Part shown: piece by piece, positions 14,988-23,817 of the stretch
Layout: each line of letters begins with the position of its first letter
Numbering within the stretch: position 1 is the first letter of the stretch
Source: Lachnospiraceae bacterium
Lineage (GTDB): Bacteria > Bacillota > Clostridia > Lachnospirales > Lachnospiraceae
Length of the DNA stretch: 64,000 nucleotides
Assembly: GCA_900168235.1 (NCBI GenBank)
Contig: FUZG01000002.1
Coordinates: forward strand, 372,001-436,000
Direction of reading: 5' to 3'
The notes under the pieces: generated by a model
Told to the model about the DNA's origin: nothing
Databases searched by the model: none
The model's input: the letters and a program-made list of their open reading frames with translations, nothing else
Made by a program: the position numbers and the translations under genes

Positions 14988-17624
14988 ATGGCAAAGTGGG
15001 TTTATATGTTCAGCGAAGGCGACATGACCATGAGAAACCTTCTCGGTGGTAAGGGCGCTAACCTCGCAGAAATGACATCAATCGGTCTTCCTGTTCCGCA
15101 GGGATTCACAATTACAACTGAGGCATGTACTCAGTACTACGAAGATGGACGCAAGATCAACGACGAGATCATGGCTCAGGCTATGGAAGGCGTAAAGAAG
15201 ATGGAAGAGATCAACGGCAAGAAGTTCGGCGATCTTCAGAACCCGCTTCTCGTTTCAGTTCGTTCCGGTGCTCGTGCTTCCATGCCGGGTATGATGGATA
15301 CAATCCTTAACCTCGGTCTTAATGACGAAGTAGTAGCAGCTATGATCAAGGGAAATCCTGATCCTGCATTCGAGCGTTTCGTATACGATTCATATAGAAG
15401 ATTCATCCAGATGTTCTCCGACGTAGTTATGGAGGTTGGTAAGAAGTACTTCGAGCAGCTCATCGACAAGATGAAGGCAGAGAAGGGTGTTCAGTACGAC
15501 GTTGATCTGACAGCAGCTGACCTTAAGGAGCTCGCTGAGCAGTTCAAGGCTGAGTACAAGAAGCAGCTCGGCAAGGACTTCCCGTCTGATCCGGTTGAGC
15601 AGCTGAAGCTCGCTATCGAGGCTGTATTCCGTTCATGGGATAACCCGAGAGCAAACGTATATCGTCGTGATAACGATATCCCGTACAGCTGGGGTACTGC
15701 TGTAAACGTAATGCCGATGGTATTCGGTAACCTTAACAACGAGTCAGGTACAGGTGTTGCATTCACACGTGATCCTGCTACTGGTGAGAAGAAGCTCATG
15801 GGTGAGTTCCTTAAGAACGCACAGGGTGAGGATGTAGTTGCAGGTGTTCGTACACCTATGCCGATCGCTCAGATGGAGCAGGAGTTCCCTGAGGCATATG
15901 CTGAGTTCATCAAGGTTTGTGAGACTCTTGAGAATCACTACCATGATATGCAGGATATGGAGTTCACTGTTGAGAATAAGAAGCTCTACATGCTTCAGTG
16001 CCGTAATGGTAAGAGAACAGCACAGGCTGCTCTGAAGATCGCGTGCGACCTCGTTGATGAGGGACACAAGACTGAGAAGGAAGCTGTTGCGATGATCGAT
16101 CCTCGTAACCTTGATACACTGCTTCACCCTCAGTTCGACACAAAGGCTCTGAAGGCTGCTACACCTATCGGAAAGGGTCTTGGTGCTTCACCGGGAGCTG
16201 CTTGCGGTAAGGTTGTATTCACAGCTGATGATGCTGTTGAATGGGCTGCAAAGGGCGAGAAGGTTATTCTTGTTCGTCTCGAGACATCTCCTGAGGACAT
16301 CACAGGTATGAAGTCTGCAGAAGGTATCCTCACAGTTCGTGGTGGTATGACATCTCACGCAGCAGTAGTTGCTCGTGGTATGGGTGAGTGCTGCGTATCC
16401 GGATGCGGCGACATCAACATGGATGAGGAAAACAAGAAGTTCACACTTGGCGGCAAGGAGTTCCACGAGGGAGACTTCATCTCCATCGATGGTACAACAG
16501 GTAACATCTACGATGGCGTTATCGAGACAGTAGACGCTCAGATCGCAGGTGAGTTTGGCCGTATCATGGAGTGGGCTGATAAGTATAGAAAGCTCAAGGT
16601 TCGTACAAATGCTGATACACCGGCTGATGCAAAGAAGGCTCGTGAGCTCGGTGCAGAAGGTATCGGTCTCTGCCGTACAGAGCACATGTTCTTCGATGAG
16701 GAGAGAATCGCAGCATTCCGTGAGATGATCTGCTCCGATACTGTAGAAGAGAGAGAAGCAGCTCTTGCAAAGATCCTTCCTTATCAGCAGGATGACTTCG
16801 AGCAGCTCTTCGAGGCTATGGAAGGCAACCCGGTTACTATCCGTTTCCTGGATCCGCCTCTTCACGAGTTCGTTCCTAACACAGAGGACGAGATCAAGAA
16901 GCTCGCTGATGCTCAGGGCAAGACAGTTCAGCAGATCAAGGACATCATCACAGGTCTTCACGAGTTCAACCCGATGATGGGTCACAGAGGATGCCGTCTG
17001 TCCGTAACATATCCTGAGATCGCAGCTATGCAGTCCCGTGCTATCATCCGCGCAGCTATCAAGGTTCAGAAGGCTCACGCTGACTGGTCTGTAGTTCCGG
17101 AGATCATGGTTCCGCTCGTAGGCGAAGTTAAGGAGTTTAAGTTCGTTAAGGATATCATCGTAAAGGTAGCTGATGAGGAGATCAAGGCTGCCGGCGCTGA
17201 CCTTAAGTATGAGGTTGGTACAATGATCGAGATCCCGAGAGCAGCTCTTACAGCTGATGAGATCGCTAAGGAAGCTGACTTCTTCTGCTTCGGTACAAAC
17301 GATCTGACACAGATGACATTCGGATTCTCCCGTGATGATGCAGGTAAGTTCCTCAATGCTTACTACGATGCAAAGATCTACGAGAATGATCCGTTCGCAA
17401 AGCTTGACCGCACAGGTGTAGGTAAGCTCATGGATACATGCCTGAAGCTTGGCCGTCCTGTAAACCCGAAGCTTCACGCTGGTATCTGTGGTGAGCACGG
17501 CGGAGATCCTTCTTCCGTAGAGTTCTGCCACCAGATCGGTCTTGACTATGTATCCTGCTCACCGTTCCGTGTACCGGTAGCAAGACTCGCAGCAGCACAG
17601 GCAGCTATCGCTGAAGAAGCATAA
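14988..17624 (+). CDS. ppdK: Pyruvate, phosphate dikinase
   Basis: Interconverts pyruvate, ATP and phosphate with phosphoenolpyruvate, AMP and pyrophosphate in the cytoplasm; in anaerobic clostridia it usually serves glycolysis or gluconeogenesis. The N-terminal ATP-grasp domain begins WVYMFSEGDMTMRNLLGGKG; the phosphohistidine domain has GGMTSHAAVVARG with H457; the C-terminal PEP/pyruvate barrel ends with LHAGICGEHGGDPSSVEF. Length 878 agrees with the clostridial enzyme. The start follows TATGGAGGAAAC. A strong extended -10 promoter, a long leader and very regular codon use suggest high expression. It is monocistronic: a terminator follows. Confidence 0.98.
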   Translation: MAKWVYMFSEGDMTMRNLLGGKGANLAEMTSIGLPVPQGFTITTEACTQYYEDGRKINDEIMAQAMEGVKKMEEINGKKFGDLQNPLLVSVRSGARASMPGMMDTILNLGLNDEVVAAMIKGNPDPAFERFVYDSYRRFIQMFSDVVMEVGKKYFEQLIDKMKAEKGVQYDVDLTAADLKELAEQFKAEYKKQLGKDFPSDPVEQLKLAIEAVFRSWDNPRANVYRRDNDIPYSWGTAVNVMPMVFGNLNNESGTGVAFTRDPATGEKKLMGEFLKNAQGEDVVAGVRTPMPIAQMEQEFPEAYAEFIKVCETLENHYHDMQDMEFTVENKKLYMLQCRNGKRTAQAALKIACDLVDEGHKTEKEAVAMIDPRNLDTLLHPQFDTKALKAATPIGKGLGASPGAACGKVVFTADDAVEWAAKGEKVILVRLETSPEDITGMKSAEGILTVRGGMTSHAAVVARGMGECCVSGCGDINMDEENKKFTLGGKEFHEGDFISIDGTTGNIYDGVIETVDAQIAGEFGRIMEWADKYRKLKVRTNADTPADAKKARELGAEGIGLCRTEHMFFDEERIAAFREMICSDTVEEREAALAKILPYQQDDFEQLFEAMEGNPVTIRFLDPPLHEFVPNTEDEIKKLADAQGKTVQQIKDIITGLHEFNPMMGHRGCRLSVTYPEIAAMQSRAIIRAAIKVQKAHADWSVVPEIMVPLVGEVKEFKFVKDIIVKVADEEIKAAGADLKYEVGTMIEIPRAALTADEIAKEADFFCFGTNDLTQMTFGFSRDDAGKFLNAYYDAKIYENDPFAKLDRTGVGKLMDTCLKLGRPVNPKLHAGICGEHGGDPSSVEFCHQIGLDYVSCSPFRVPVARLAAAQAAIAEEA

Positions 17625-17675
17625 ATCATAAAAAGTAAGTGCATGGCGCTTAGTTTGTCCATACGAATATAAGGG

Positions 17676-17715
17676 AATCCCCCGTATCACAGTGATGTGG
17701 TACGGGGGATTTTTT
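17676..17715 (+). terminator. Intrinsic terminator after ppdK
   Basis: AATCCCCCGTATCACA and TGTGGTACGGGGGATT pair over 16 bp with one wobble pair, then a T-run. Confidence 0.92.
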
Positions 17716-17752
17716 AGTATGGAAATAAGTGCAAATTTATGTAGGCAAAAGA

Positions 17753-17780
17753 TAAATAAATGTCGATTTTTAGCCGATTA
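17753..17780 (+). promoter_or_regulatory. Probable sigma-D (flagellar/chemotaxis) promoter
   Basis: TAAA (17753-17756), 16 bases, GCCGATTA (17773-17780). This is close to the sigma-D consensus TAAA-N15-GCCGATAT and lies directly before a chemoreceptor gene. Confidence 0.6.
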
Positions 17781-17823
17781 ATCTCTTAGATTGAGTGCAT
17801 TTCGTGTCAGGAGGTAGATGTCC

Positions 17824-19836
17824 ATGTCAAAGAATTATAAGCCAGATGTTAGCTTTCGTAACAGTGTAAAAACCCGTTTGATAGCGGTTATGATGCTTAT
17901 CTGCGTTGTTCCGCTGGTTGTATCATTAACTATCAGTTACCGGAGTTCAATGTCTCAGGCGATAAAAGATGCAGAGACAAAGGGACTTCAGCGAGCTGTC
18001 ATCGTTGAGAATGAATTTCTGGCTATATTCATTCAGAACGTTAGAATGATGGAATCCATTTCTCATAGTAAGCAGGTTATTGATATGCTGGAGGATCCTG
18101 CACATGAAGACATTGATGCAGTTCAGCAGTATCTCATTACCCTGAATGAGCATCTGGGTGACGGCAATGACATCATCGTTGAGGACATCACAGGTGAACA
18201 GATCGTAAGAACTTCCGGAAATCTTGTAAATGTCGGAGACCGTGACTTCTTTAAAGAGGCTATTACAGGTAAAGAAGTTATTTCCGACGTGCTTATTTCA
18301 AGATCGACAGGATTAAAGATCGTCGTTCTCGCTATTCCTATCAAAAAACCGGATGGAACAGTTGTGGGCGTTGTACAGAAGTCCTATGACCTTTCCTTCC
18401 TGCATGAGTTCCTTGCCGGAACAGCAGATACGTCTCTCGGAGAAGAATCATTCATTATCGCAAGAAATGGTGATCTGATCGCACATTCCGCTTATGAGCT
18501 CAGCGTAGATGAAGAAGCACCGAATTTTAGCTCGTCTCAGTTCTATTCGGATTCTGCTGACAGCGGAAACTATCTCGTAACACGCGAAGGCAAAAAAATG
18601 ATCATGGGCTTTAAGAAAGATGCTCAGACCGGTTGGACGGTAGTATCAGCAGCAGACTTTGATACAACTATCGGATCAGCCCGGCGCAGCGCTATCTTAA
18701 CAGTTGTTATCGGAATTATCATGCTCATTATGGCTGTTGGAATTTCACTTACAATGGCAAATTCCTTCACGAATCCGCTTCATCTCTTAAACGAGTGTAT
18801 AAGCCATCTTGCAAATGGTGTATTCCTTCCTATTGAGAAGTATACCGACAGAAAAGATGAGTTTGGCTTGATCATAACGAATACTAATTCGGTTATAGAC
18901 AAGCTGAGCAGTATAATAAATAACATCAAGGAATCTACGCATGCTGTTAATAATTCGTCTGAGGATGTGGCTGAAACAGCAAATCAGATCTCGCAGACGG
19001 CAGAGAGCGTTGCAAATGCGGTTCAGGAGATTTCGTCCGGTGCTGCACAGCAGGCTGATGAGATCCAGAATGTAACAGAGAACGTAGAAAAGATCAGTGA
19101 AGCAAATGGTCAGGTTCAGCACAATACACGGAAGCTCGCTGCACTTACTACAGACATGCAGCAGGAGAGTGCTATTTCTTCCGACAACTTAGGCTCGCTC
19201 CAGAAGAGTAGTGAGAAGATGAGTGAGAGTATCACTCAGATTTCTGAAAAAGTCAGTGCTACAGGAGTTGCGGTTGATAACATTAACTCCAAGGTTGAAG
19301 AGATCGCCTCCATTGCTACACAGACCAACCTGCTTTCACTTAATGCTTCTATCGAGGCAGCTCGTGCAGGAGAGGCCGGACGCGGATTTGCAGTTGTTGC
19401 TGAGGAGATCAGTAACCTTGCTGATAATTCCAAGAATCTTGCAAGTGCTATCAGAGCAGAGATGGATGTGCTCCTGTCAGAGTCCCGCTCCGCAGTTGAG
19501 ATGGCAGATGCAGTTATCAAGGAAAATCAGCAGCAGCAGGAAATCATCACTACTACTGTACAGAGTGTTCAGGATGTTATCAGTGATGTTGCATCTACTG
19601 CAAAGAGAGTTAAGACTATCGAAACAGCAGTTGACGGATGTACAAGTGCAAACAGCATCGTTGCAGATGCTATGACATCACTGTCTGCTGTCAGTGAAGA
19701 AAATGCAGCTTCTGCAGAAACCACAGGCGCAGCTGTAGAGGAGCTTTCCGCAACTGTTACTACTCTTGCAGGTTCCGCAGATTCACTTAAAGAGATTGCA
19801 GAGAAACTTAACCATGATATGGCATTCTTCCAGTAA
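17824..19836 (+). CDS. Methyl-accepting chemotaxis protein
   Basis: Transmembrane chemoreceptor, 670 aa. A first helix (about residues 20-42, [20 protein letters not shown]) is followed by an extracellular Cache-like sensor of about 250 residues, a second helix (about 290-312) and a HAMP segment. The cytoplasmic coiled-coil signalling domain carries the tip motif [20 protein letters not shown] that binds CheA/CheW. The ATG at 17824 is preferred over the in-frame ATG at 17818 because GGAGG would be only 3 bases from the latter. A sigma-D-like promoter stands upstream and a terminator follows; no other chemotaxis gene is in the window, so it is an orphan receptor locus. Ligand unknown. Confidence 0.95.
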   Translation: MSKNYKPDVSFRNSVKTRLIAVMMLICVVPLVVSLTISYRSSMSQAIKDAETKGLQRAVIVENEFLAIFIQNVRMMESISHSKQVIDMLEDPAHEDIDAVQQYLITLNEHLGDGNDIIVEDITGEQIVRTSGNLVNVGDRDFFKEAITGKEVISDVLISRSTGLKIVVLAIPIKKPDGTVVGVVQKSYDLSFLHEFLAGTADTSLGEESFIIARNGDLIAHSAYELSVDEEAPNFSSSQFYSDSADSGNYLVTREGKKMIMGFKKDAQTGWTVVSAADFDTTIGSARRSAILTVVIGIIMLIMAVGISLTMANSFTNPLHLLNECISHLANGVFLPIEKYTDRKDEFGLIITNTNSVIDKLSSIINNIKESTHAVNNSSEDVAETANQISQTAESVANAVQEISSGAAQQADEIQNVTENVEKISEANGQVQHNTRKLAALTTDMQQESAISSDNLGSLQKSSEKMSESITQISEKVSATGVAVDNINSKVEEIASIATQTNLLSLNASIEAARAGEAGRGFAVVAEEISNLADNSKNLASAIRAEMDVLLSESRSAVEMADAVIKENQQQQEIITTTVQSVQDVISDVASTAKRVKTIETAVDGCTSANSIVADAMTSLSAVSEENAASAETTGAAVEELSATVTTLAGSADSLKEIAEKLNHDMAFFQ

Positions 19837-19869
19837 GGCACATTGACTATAATAGATTGACATGATCTC

Positions 19870-19899
19870 AAGGCTGTCGCGAAAGCGGCAGCCTTTTTT
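19870..19899 (+). terminator. Intrinsic terminator after the chemoreceptor gene
   Basis: GGCTGTCGC (19872-19880), GAAA loop, GCGGCAGCC (19885-19893), then six T. Confidence 0.93.
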
Positions 19900-20330
19900 G
19901 CAAACCCTTTAAAAAGACGATGATCGCACATCCTAAGAAATATGGAACACATCCCGGGGAACCACACGACGGTGAGCTAACTGCTGATTCCGACATAAGC
20001 ACGCAGGACATTCGCTGTCGGAATAGCTCTTGCCACGCGTGCTAAGTCTCCGTATGCAGTGGATCTCACCTTGTGCGGTTCAATAACGGGATGCTTATGG
20101 AAAGCAACACCCTCCGCTTCCTGATTCTCATTAAACAAACAGGCGTCGACAATGGAGATTATTATGCTAAGCGGGCACTTGGAAGTCGAGGACAGAAGCG
20201 CGCCTGAAATAGGCGGCGGAGCGCTGACGACGAGACGACGTGCACGTGTGCATAATAATCTCCATGGGCGTGCCGTCCGAGAAAAGAGAATATGAATGAA
20301 CACCAACCAACGAATTAAAGTTAGTACAAA
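19900..20330. other. Structured spacer without a supported gene
   Basis: About 430 bases with no convincing plus-strand gene. It holds several long inverted repeats: ATTCCGACA (19987-19995) with TGTCGGAAT (20016-20024), interleaved with GCACGC (19999-20004) and GCGTGC (20037-20042); and a perfect 16-bp pair at 20152-20167 and 20250-20265. A minus-strand frame (stop near 19977) is open for 130 codons but has no ribosome site and a strange composition. The region could encode a structured RNA or be a degraded mobile element; neither is proven. Confidence 0.45.
20152..20265. repeat. 16-bp perfect inverted repeat enclosing a folded 82-base loop
   Basis: ATGGAGATTATTATGC (20152-20167) and its exact inverse (20250-20265). 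The loop contains a smaller hairpin, AGCGC-GCCT (20197-20205) with AGGC (20211-20214) and GCGCT (20221-20225), separated by a bulge. No direct duplication flanks it. Confidence 0.65.
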
Positions 20331-20368
20331 AATTTGAAAATCAATCATATCTATCCGATAACCCCGCA

Positions 20369-20377
20369 TGTTATAAT
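20369..20377 (+). promoter_or_regulatory. Extended -10 promoter for the AIM24-family gene
   Basis: TGT followed by TATAAT, about 68 bases before the start codon; the -35 is weak. Confidence 0.55.
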
Positions 20378-20444
20378 CAGACTAACCAAAAAACAGGCAT
20401 TACCTGTATCAGCAAGGGGAAGATACGGGAAAAGGAGGTTACGA

Positions 20445-21119
20445 ATGCAGTACAGGATAGACGGTGACAGCCTTCCGGTTGTAAAGGTAGCATTAAATCC
20501 GGGTGAAACAGTTTCATGCGAAGCCGGAGCAATGTGTTGGATGGATGATGGAATAGAAATGGTCACAGAGGGCGGCGGACTTGGAAAAATGTTCGGCAGG
20601 ATGATGACAAAAGAAAACGCCTTCATGAACCACTACACAGCAACAAAAGGCGGTGAGATCGCATTCGCATCCAAAATGCCCGGTTCAATAAGGGCAGTAG
20701 AAGTTACACCCGGTAATCCGATAGTCATCCAGAAAGGTGCATTTCTCGCATCCTTCGGAAATATCGATTCAAGAGTATTTTTCCAGAAAAAAGTCGGCAC
20801 CGGCTTCTTCGGAGGAGAAGGCTTCCTCATGAGAGAGTATTCAGGACAGGGACTCGTATTCCTTGAAATCGACGGAAGTGCTCACGAGTATGAGTTAAAG
20901 CCCGGTGAGAAAAAGATCATCGATACAGGTTATCTCGCAGCCATGAGCGGTTCATGTTCAATGGATGTGGTAACGGTAAAAGGAATAAAGAATGTTCTCT
21001 TCGGAGGAGAAGGACTTTTCAATACTGAAGTAACAGGACCGGGACGCGTGATCATTCAGAGTATGCCGATCGCATCTCTTGCAATGACACTCGCATCATA
21101 TATCCCAACAGGTAAGTAA
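20445..21119 (+). CDS. AIM24 / TIGR00266 family protein
   Basis: A 224-residue beta-rich protein of the AIM24 (TIGR00266) family. Recognisable features are the opening beta-strands with GETVSCEAGAMCWMDDGIEM, the glycine-rich GGGLGKMFGRMMTKE, and the repeated pattern GTGFFGGEGFLMREYSGQG and NVLFGGEGLFNTEVTGPG, which reflects the internal repeats of the fold. There is no signal peptide or membrane helix. The bacterial function is not known. The start is fixed by AAAGGAGG 6 bases upstream; the longer frame from 20334 would cover the -10 box. It is monocistronic with a perfect terminator after it. Confidence 0.9.
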   Translation: MQYRIDGDSLPVVKVALNPGETVSCEAGAMCWMDDGIEMVTEGGGLGKMFGRMMTKENAFMNHYTATKGGEIAFASKMPGSIRAVEVTPGNPIVIQKGAFLASFGNIDSRVFFQKKVGTGFFGGEGFLMREYSGQGLVFLEIDGSAHEYELKPGEKKIIDTGYLAAMSGSCSMDVVTVKGIKNVLFGGEGLFNTEVTGPGRVIIQSMPIASLAMTLASYIPTGK

Positions 21120-21120
21120 A

Positions 21121-21165
21121 AAAGACCTCTGTATGCAGTCGGAAATCTGCATACAGAGGTTTTTT
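21121..21165 (+). terminator. Intrinsic terminator
   Basis: Perfect 14-bp stem ACCTCTGTATGCAG (21125-21138) and CTGCATACAGAGGT (21147-21160), then a T-run. Confidence 0.95.
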
Positions 21166-21170
21166 AACTG

Positions 21171-21216
21171 TGCGGAGCACTTAGCGAGGTTTTATCGTGC
21201 CTGGTGAAATTTGTTT
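21171..21216 (+). repeat. Dispersed hairpin repeat, copy c
   Basis: Left arm GGAGCACTTAGC as in copy a, core GCGAGG, right arm GCCTGGTGAAATTTGTT as in copy b: a hybrid copy whose arms pair poorly. It begins 6 bases after a terminator. Confidence 0.65.
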
Positions 21217-21344
21217 ATAGGAAGAGTCTTCGGCTCCCGTGTTTGAGTGGAGAATCCGACAAGATCGTATTCTTTGTTCTTATAAGATTTAAACAAAACA
21301 AGATGCTCAGTTTTGGAATATCATACGAAAAATGAATAAAGGCA

Positions 21345-21373
21345 TTGCAAATGAAAAAAGGTGATGCTATATT
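21345..21373 (+). promoter_or_regulatory. Promoter of the sugar transport operon
   Basis: TTGCAA (21345-21350), 17 bases, TATATT (21368-21373), with TGC before the -10 (extended). Confidence 0.75.
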
Positions 21374-21391
21374 CTTTTCAAGAGTTTTGGA

Positions 21392-21439
21392 AACGTTACC
21401 GATAACGATACCGACAACGCTACCGGAAACGGTTCTGTA
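21392..21439 (+). promoter_or_regulatory. Tandem 12-bp operator-like array
   Basis: Three units of the pattern AACGNTACCGNN in register (21392-21403, 21404-21415, 21416-21427) and a degenerate fourth to 21439. They start about 12 bases after the predicted transcription start. LacI-family repressors bind CG-centred sites of this kind, and a LacI-type gene lies at the end of this cluster, so the array is the likely operator. A cre site for CcpA overlapping TGGAAACGTTACCG is an alternative. Confidence 0.6.
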
Positions 21440-21491
21440 TTCTGTTCAGAGACAAAAAATGTTTATTGAAAACAGAAAGGACAAGGGAGAA

Positions 21492-22883
21492 ATGAAAAAG
21501 AAGGTCGTAAGTGTATTACTTAGTGCCGCAATGATCACAGCAATGCTCGCAGGATGTGGAAGCAAGACAGAGGCACCGGCTGGCGGAGATGCACCGGCAT
21601 CTGAGGCAGGCGCAGAGGCATCTGCAGAAGCAGGAGCATCTGCAGAAGCAGGAGCATCCGAGGCAGCAGCACCTGCAGCAAGCGCAGGTGAAGGAAAGGT
21701 TTATTACTTAAACTTCAAGCCTGAAGCAGATGAGCAGTGGCAGACACTTGCAGCAGATTATACAAAGGAGACCGGTGTTCCGGTAACAGTAGTAACCGCA
21801 GCAAGCGGAGAGTACGAGACAACTCTTCAGTCCGAGATGGCAAAGAGCGATGCTCCTACAATGTTCCAGGTAAACGGACCTGTAGGATTAAATAACTGGA
21901 TCGATTACTGCTATGATCTCACAGATGCAGATATCACAAAGGGTCTTACAAGTGAAGACTATGCACTGAAGGACAGCGACGGTGTAGTTCGCGGCGTAGC
22001 ATACGTAATCGAGTCTTACGGAATCATTACAAATAAGAAGCTTCTTCAGGATGCAGGCTATACAACAGACGATATCAAGTCTTTTGACGATCTGAAGAAG
22101 GTAGCAGAAGATATCACAGCACGCAAGGATGAGCTTGGATTTGCAGCATTTGCATCAACAGGTATGGACTCCTCATCAGACTGGAGATTCAAGACTCATC
22201 TTGCAAACCTCCCGATCTACTTCGAGTATCAGGCAGACGGTATAGATAAGACAGAAGCTATCAAGGGCACCTACCTCGATAACTACAAGAACATTTTTGA
22301 CCTCTACATCAACAATTCTACATGTGATCCGAAGGAGCTTTCCGCAAAGACAGCTGACGATGCAAGAAATGAGTTCCTTGATGGAAAGGCAGTATTCTAC
22401 CAGAACGGTTCATGGGAGTACAGCAGCCTGTCTGAGAAGTACTCAGATGATGACATCACTATGATCCCGATCTATGTTGGAGCAGGTGATGAGGCAAAGC
22501 AGGGTCTCTGCACAGGTACAGAGAACTACTGGTGTGTAAATGCTGAGGCGTCCGAAGAGGATATCGCTGCAACACTCGCATTCATGAACTGGTGTGTAAC
22601 AAGCGAAGTTGGAACAAAGACAATGGCAGAGGACATGGGCTTCACAATTCCTTTCACAACTGCTGAGGCATCACCGAACGTATTCGTAAAGCAGGATGCA
22701 GACAACACAGCAGCTGGTCTCAAGCCGGTATCATGGAACTTCACAACAATGCCTTCCGAAGAGTGGAAGAATGCTCTTGGCTCTGCACTTACAGCTTATG
22801 CAGCAGGCACAGGCAGCTGGGACGACGTAAAGAGCGCATTTGTTGACAACTGGGCAACAGAGTACTCACTTAATGCACAGTAA
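21492..22883 (+). CDS. Sugar ABC transporter substrate-binding lipoprotein
   Basis: Extracellular solute-binding protein (family 1) of an oligosaccharide importer, 463 aa. The signal MKKKVVSVLLSAAMITAMLA ends in the lipobox LAGC with Cys22. Residues about 28-65 are a low-complexity Ala/Ser/Glu linker built from an exact 18-bp duplication. The mature domain starts around GKVYYLNFKPEADEQW and shows the family block ATMFQVN-like APTMFQVNGPVG and FLDGKAVFYQNGSWEYSSL. AAGGGAG precedes the ATG at 21492; the longer frame would start inside the promoter. Two permease genes and malQ follow, so the substrate is probably a maltodextrin-like alpha-glucan, though this is inferred from context. Confidence 0.93.
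   Translation: MKKKVVSVLLSAAMITAMLAGCGSKTEAPAGGDAPASEAGAEASAEAGASAEAGASEAAAPAASAGEGKVYYLNFKPEADEQWQTLAADYTKETGVPVTVVTAASGEYETTLQSEMAKSDAPTMFQVNGPVGLNNWIDYCYDLTDADITKGLTSEDYALKDSDGVVRGVAYVIESYGIITNKKLLQDAGYTTDDIKSFDDLKKVAEDITARKDELGFAAFASTGMDSSSDWRFKTHLANLPIYFEYQADGIDKTEAIKGTYLDNYKNIFDLYINNSTCDPKELSAKTADDARNEFLDGKAVFYQNGSWEYSSLSEKYSDDDITMIPIYVGAGDEAKQGLCTGTENYWCVNAEASEEDIAATLAFMNWCVTSEVGTKTMAEDMGFTIPFTTAEASPNVFVKQDADNTAAGLKPVSWNFTTMPSEEWKNALGSALTAYAAGTGSWDDVKSAFVDNWATEYSLNAQ
21618..21653 (+). repeat. 18-bp tandem duplication in the lipoprotein linker
   Basis: GCATCTGCAGAAGCAGGA occurs twice in direct contact and encodes two ASAEAG units of the linker. Confidence 0.9.
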
Positions 22884-22965
22884 AGATTGAGAATAAATCT
22901 CATAATGGGCGGGCAATGTCATGTTGCCTGCCCGTTTCTCTGAAAATAGAAAGGCAGAACGCCAA

Positions 22966-23817
22966 ATGGAAAAATCAGTAAGAAAATATTGGCCAGTATT
23001 TTTACTGCCCACACTAATTGCATTCACTATCGGTTTCCTGTGGCCCTTTGTATGGGGAATTTATCTCTCATTCTGCAAATTCAACACAGTAAACAAAGTA
23101 ACATTTGTAGGACTTTCAAATTATTCAAAGATAATGCTGGATAATACATTTGTCCATGCATTCGGTTTCACCGCACTTTTCACAGTGGCATCCACGCTGC
23201 TTATAAATGTGCTGGCATTTCTCATCGCGGTACTTTTGACACGCGGTATCAAAGGAACGAATATTTTCCGTACGATATTCTTTATGCCGAACCTTATCGG
23301 AGGTATCGTACTCGGTTATATCTGGCAGATTCTGCTGGACGGTCTGCTCTCAAACTGGGGACTGCCTCTCCTTGCCTTAAATGAAAAAGCAGGTTTTGCA
23401 GGACTCCTGATCCTCATGGGATGGCAGCAGATCGGATATATGATGATCATTTACATCGCAGGACTTCAGAATGTGAGCCCGGACCTTATCGAGGCTGCTG
23501 AGATCGACGGAGCAACACCCTGGCAGATACTTACAAAGATCAAGATCCCCATGGTAATGCCCAGCATCACGATCTGTACATTCCTGACACTCACAAACTC
23601 ATTCAAGCTCTTCGACCAGAACCTGTCACTCACAGGCGGTGAGCCCGCAAAGAAGTCACAGATGCTGGCACTCAATATCTACGATACATTTTATGCCCGC
23701 TCCGGTGCTCAGTGGAAGGGCATAGGTCAGGCAAAGGCAGTAGTTTTCTTCCTGCTGGTTGTAGTGATCGCCCTGATCCAGCTTCGTGCTACAAGAACTA
23801 AGGAGGTACAGGCATAA
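22966..23817 (+). CDS. Sugar ABC transporter permease, MalF/UgpA type
   Basis: First membrane subunit of the importer, 283 aa with about six transmembrane helices, starting at YWPVFLLPTLIAFTIGFLWP. The cytoplasmic EAA loop that docks the ATPase is EAAEIDGATPWQILTKIKIP. It is the short MalF type without the large periplasmic insertion, normal for Gram-positive systems. The ATG at 22966 is preferred because it gives a normal N-terminus; the ribosome site AAAGG is a little distant. Its stop codon overlaps the start of the next permease (TAATG), which indicates translational coupling. Confidence 0.93.
   Translation: MEKSVRKYWPVFLLPTLIAFTIGFLWPFVWGIYLSFCKFNTVNKVTFVGLSNYSKIMLDNTFVHAFGFTALFTVASTLLINVLAFLIAVLLTRGIKGTNIFRTIFFMPNLIGGIVLGYIWQILLDGLLSNWGLPLLALNEKAGFAGLLILMGWQQIGYMMIIYIAGLQNVSPDLIEAAEIDGATPWQILTKIKIPMVMPSITICTFLTLTNSFKLFDQNLSLTGGEPAKKSQMLALNIYDTFYARSGAQWKGIGQAKAVVFFLLVVVIALIQLRATRTKEVQA

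Noticed and set aside
16188-17531. Open frame of 447 codons on the minus strand
   Set aside because: It is the antisense shadow of ppdK, caused by strongly biased codon use; no ribosome site, and a Cys/Leu/Ser-rich composition unlike a real protein.
19977-20369. 130-codon frame on the minus strand in the structured spacer
   Set aside because: No ribosome site and no recognised domain. I considered a remnant of a TnpB-type transposase because of the folded 3' region, but could not identify any TnpB motif, so I list only the spacer as a finding.
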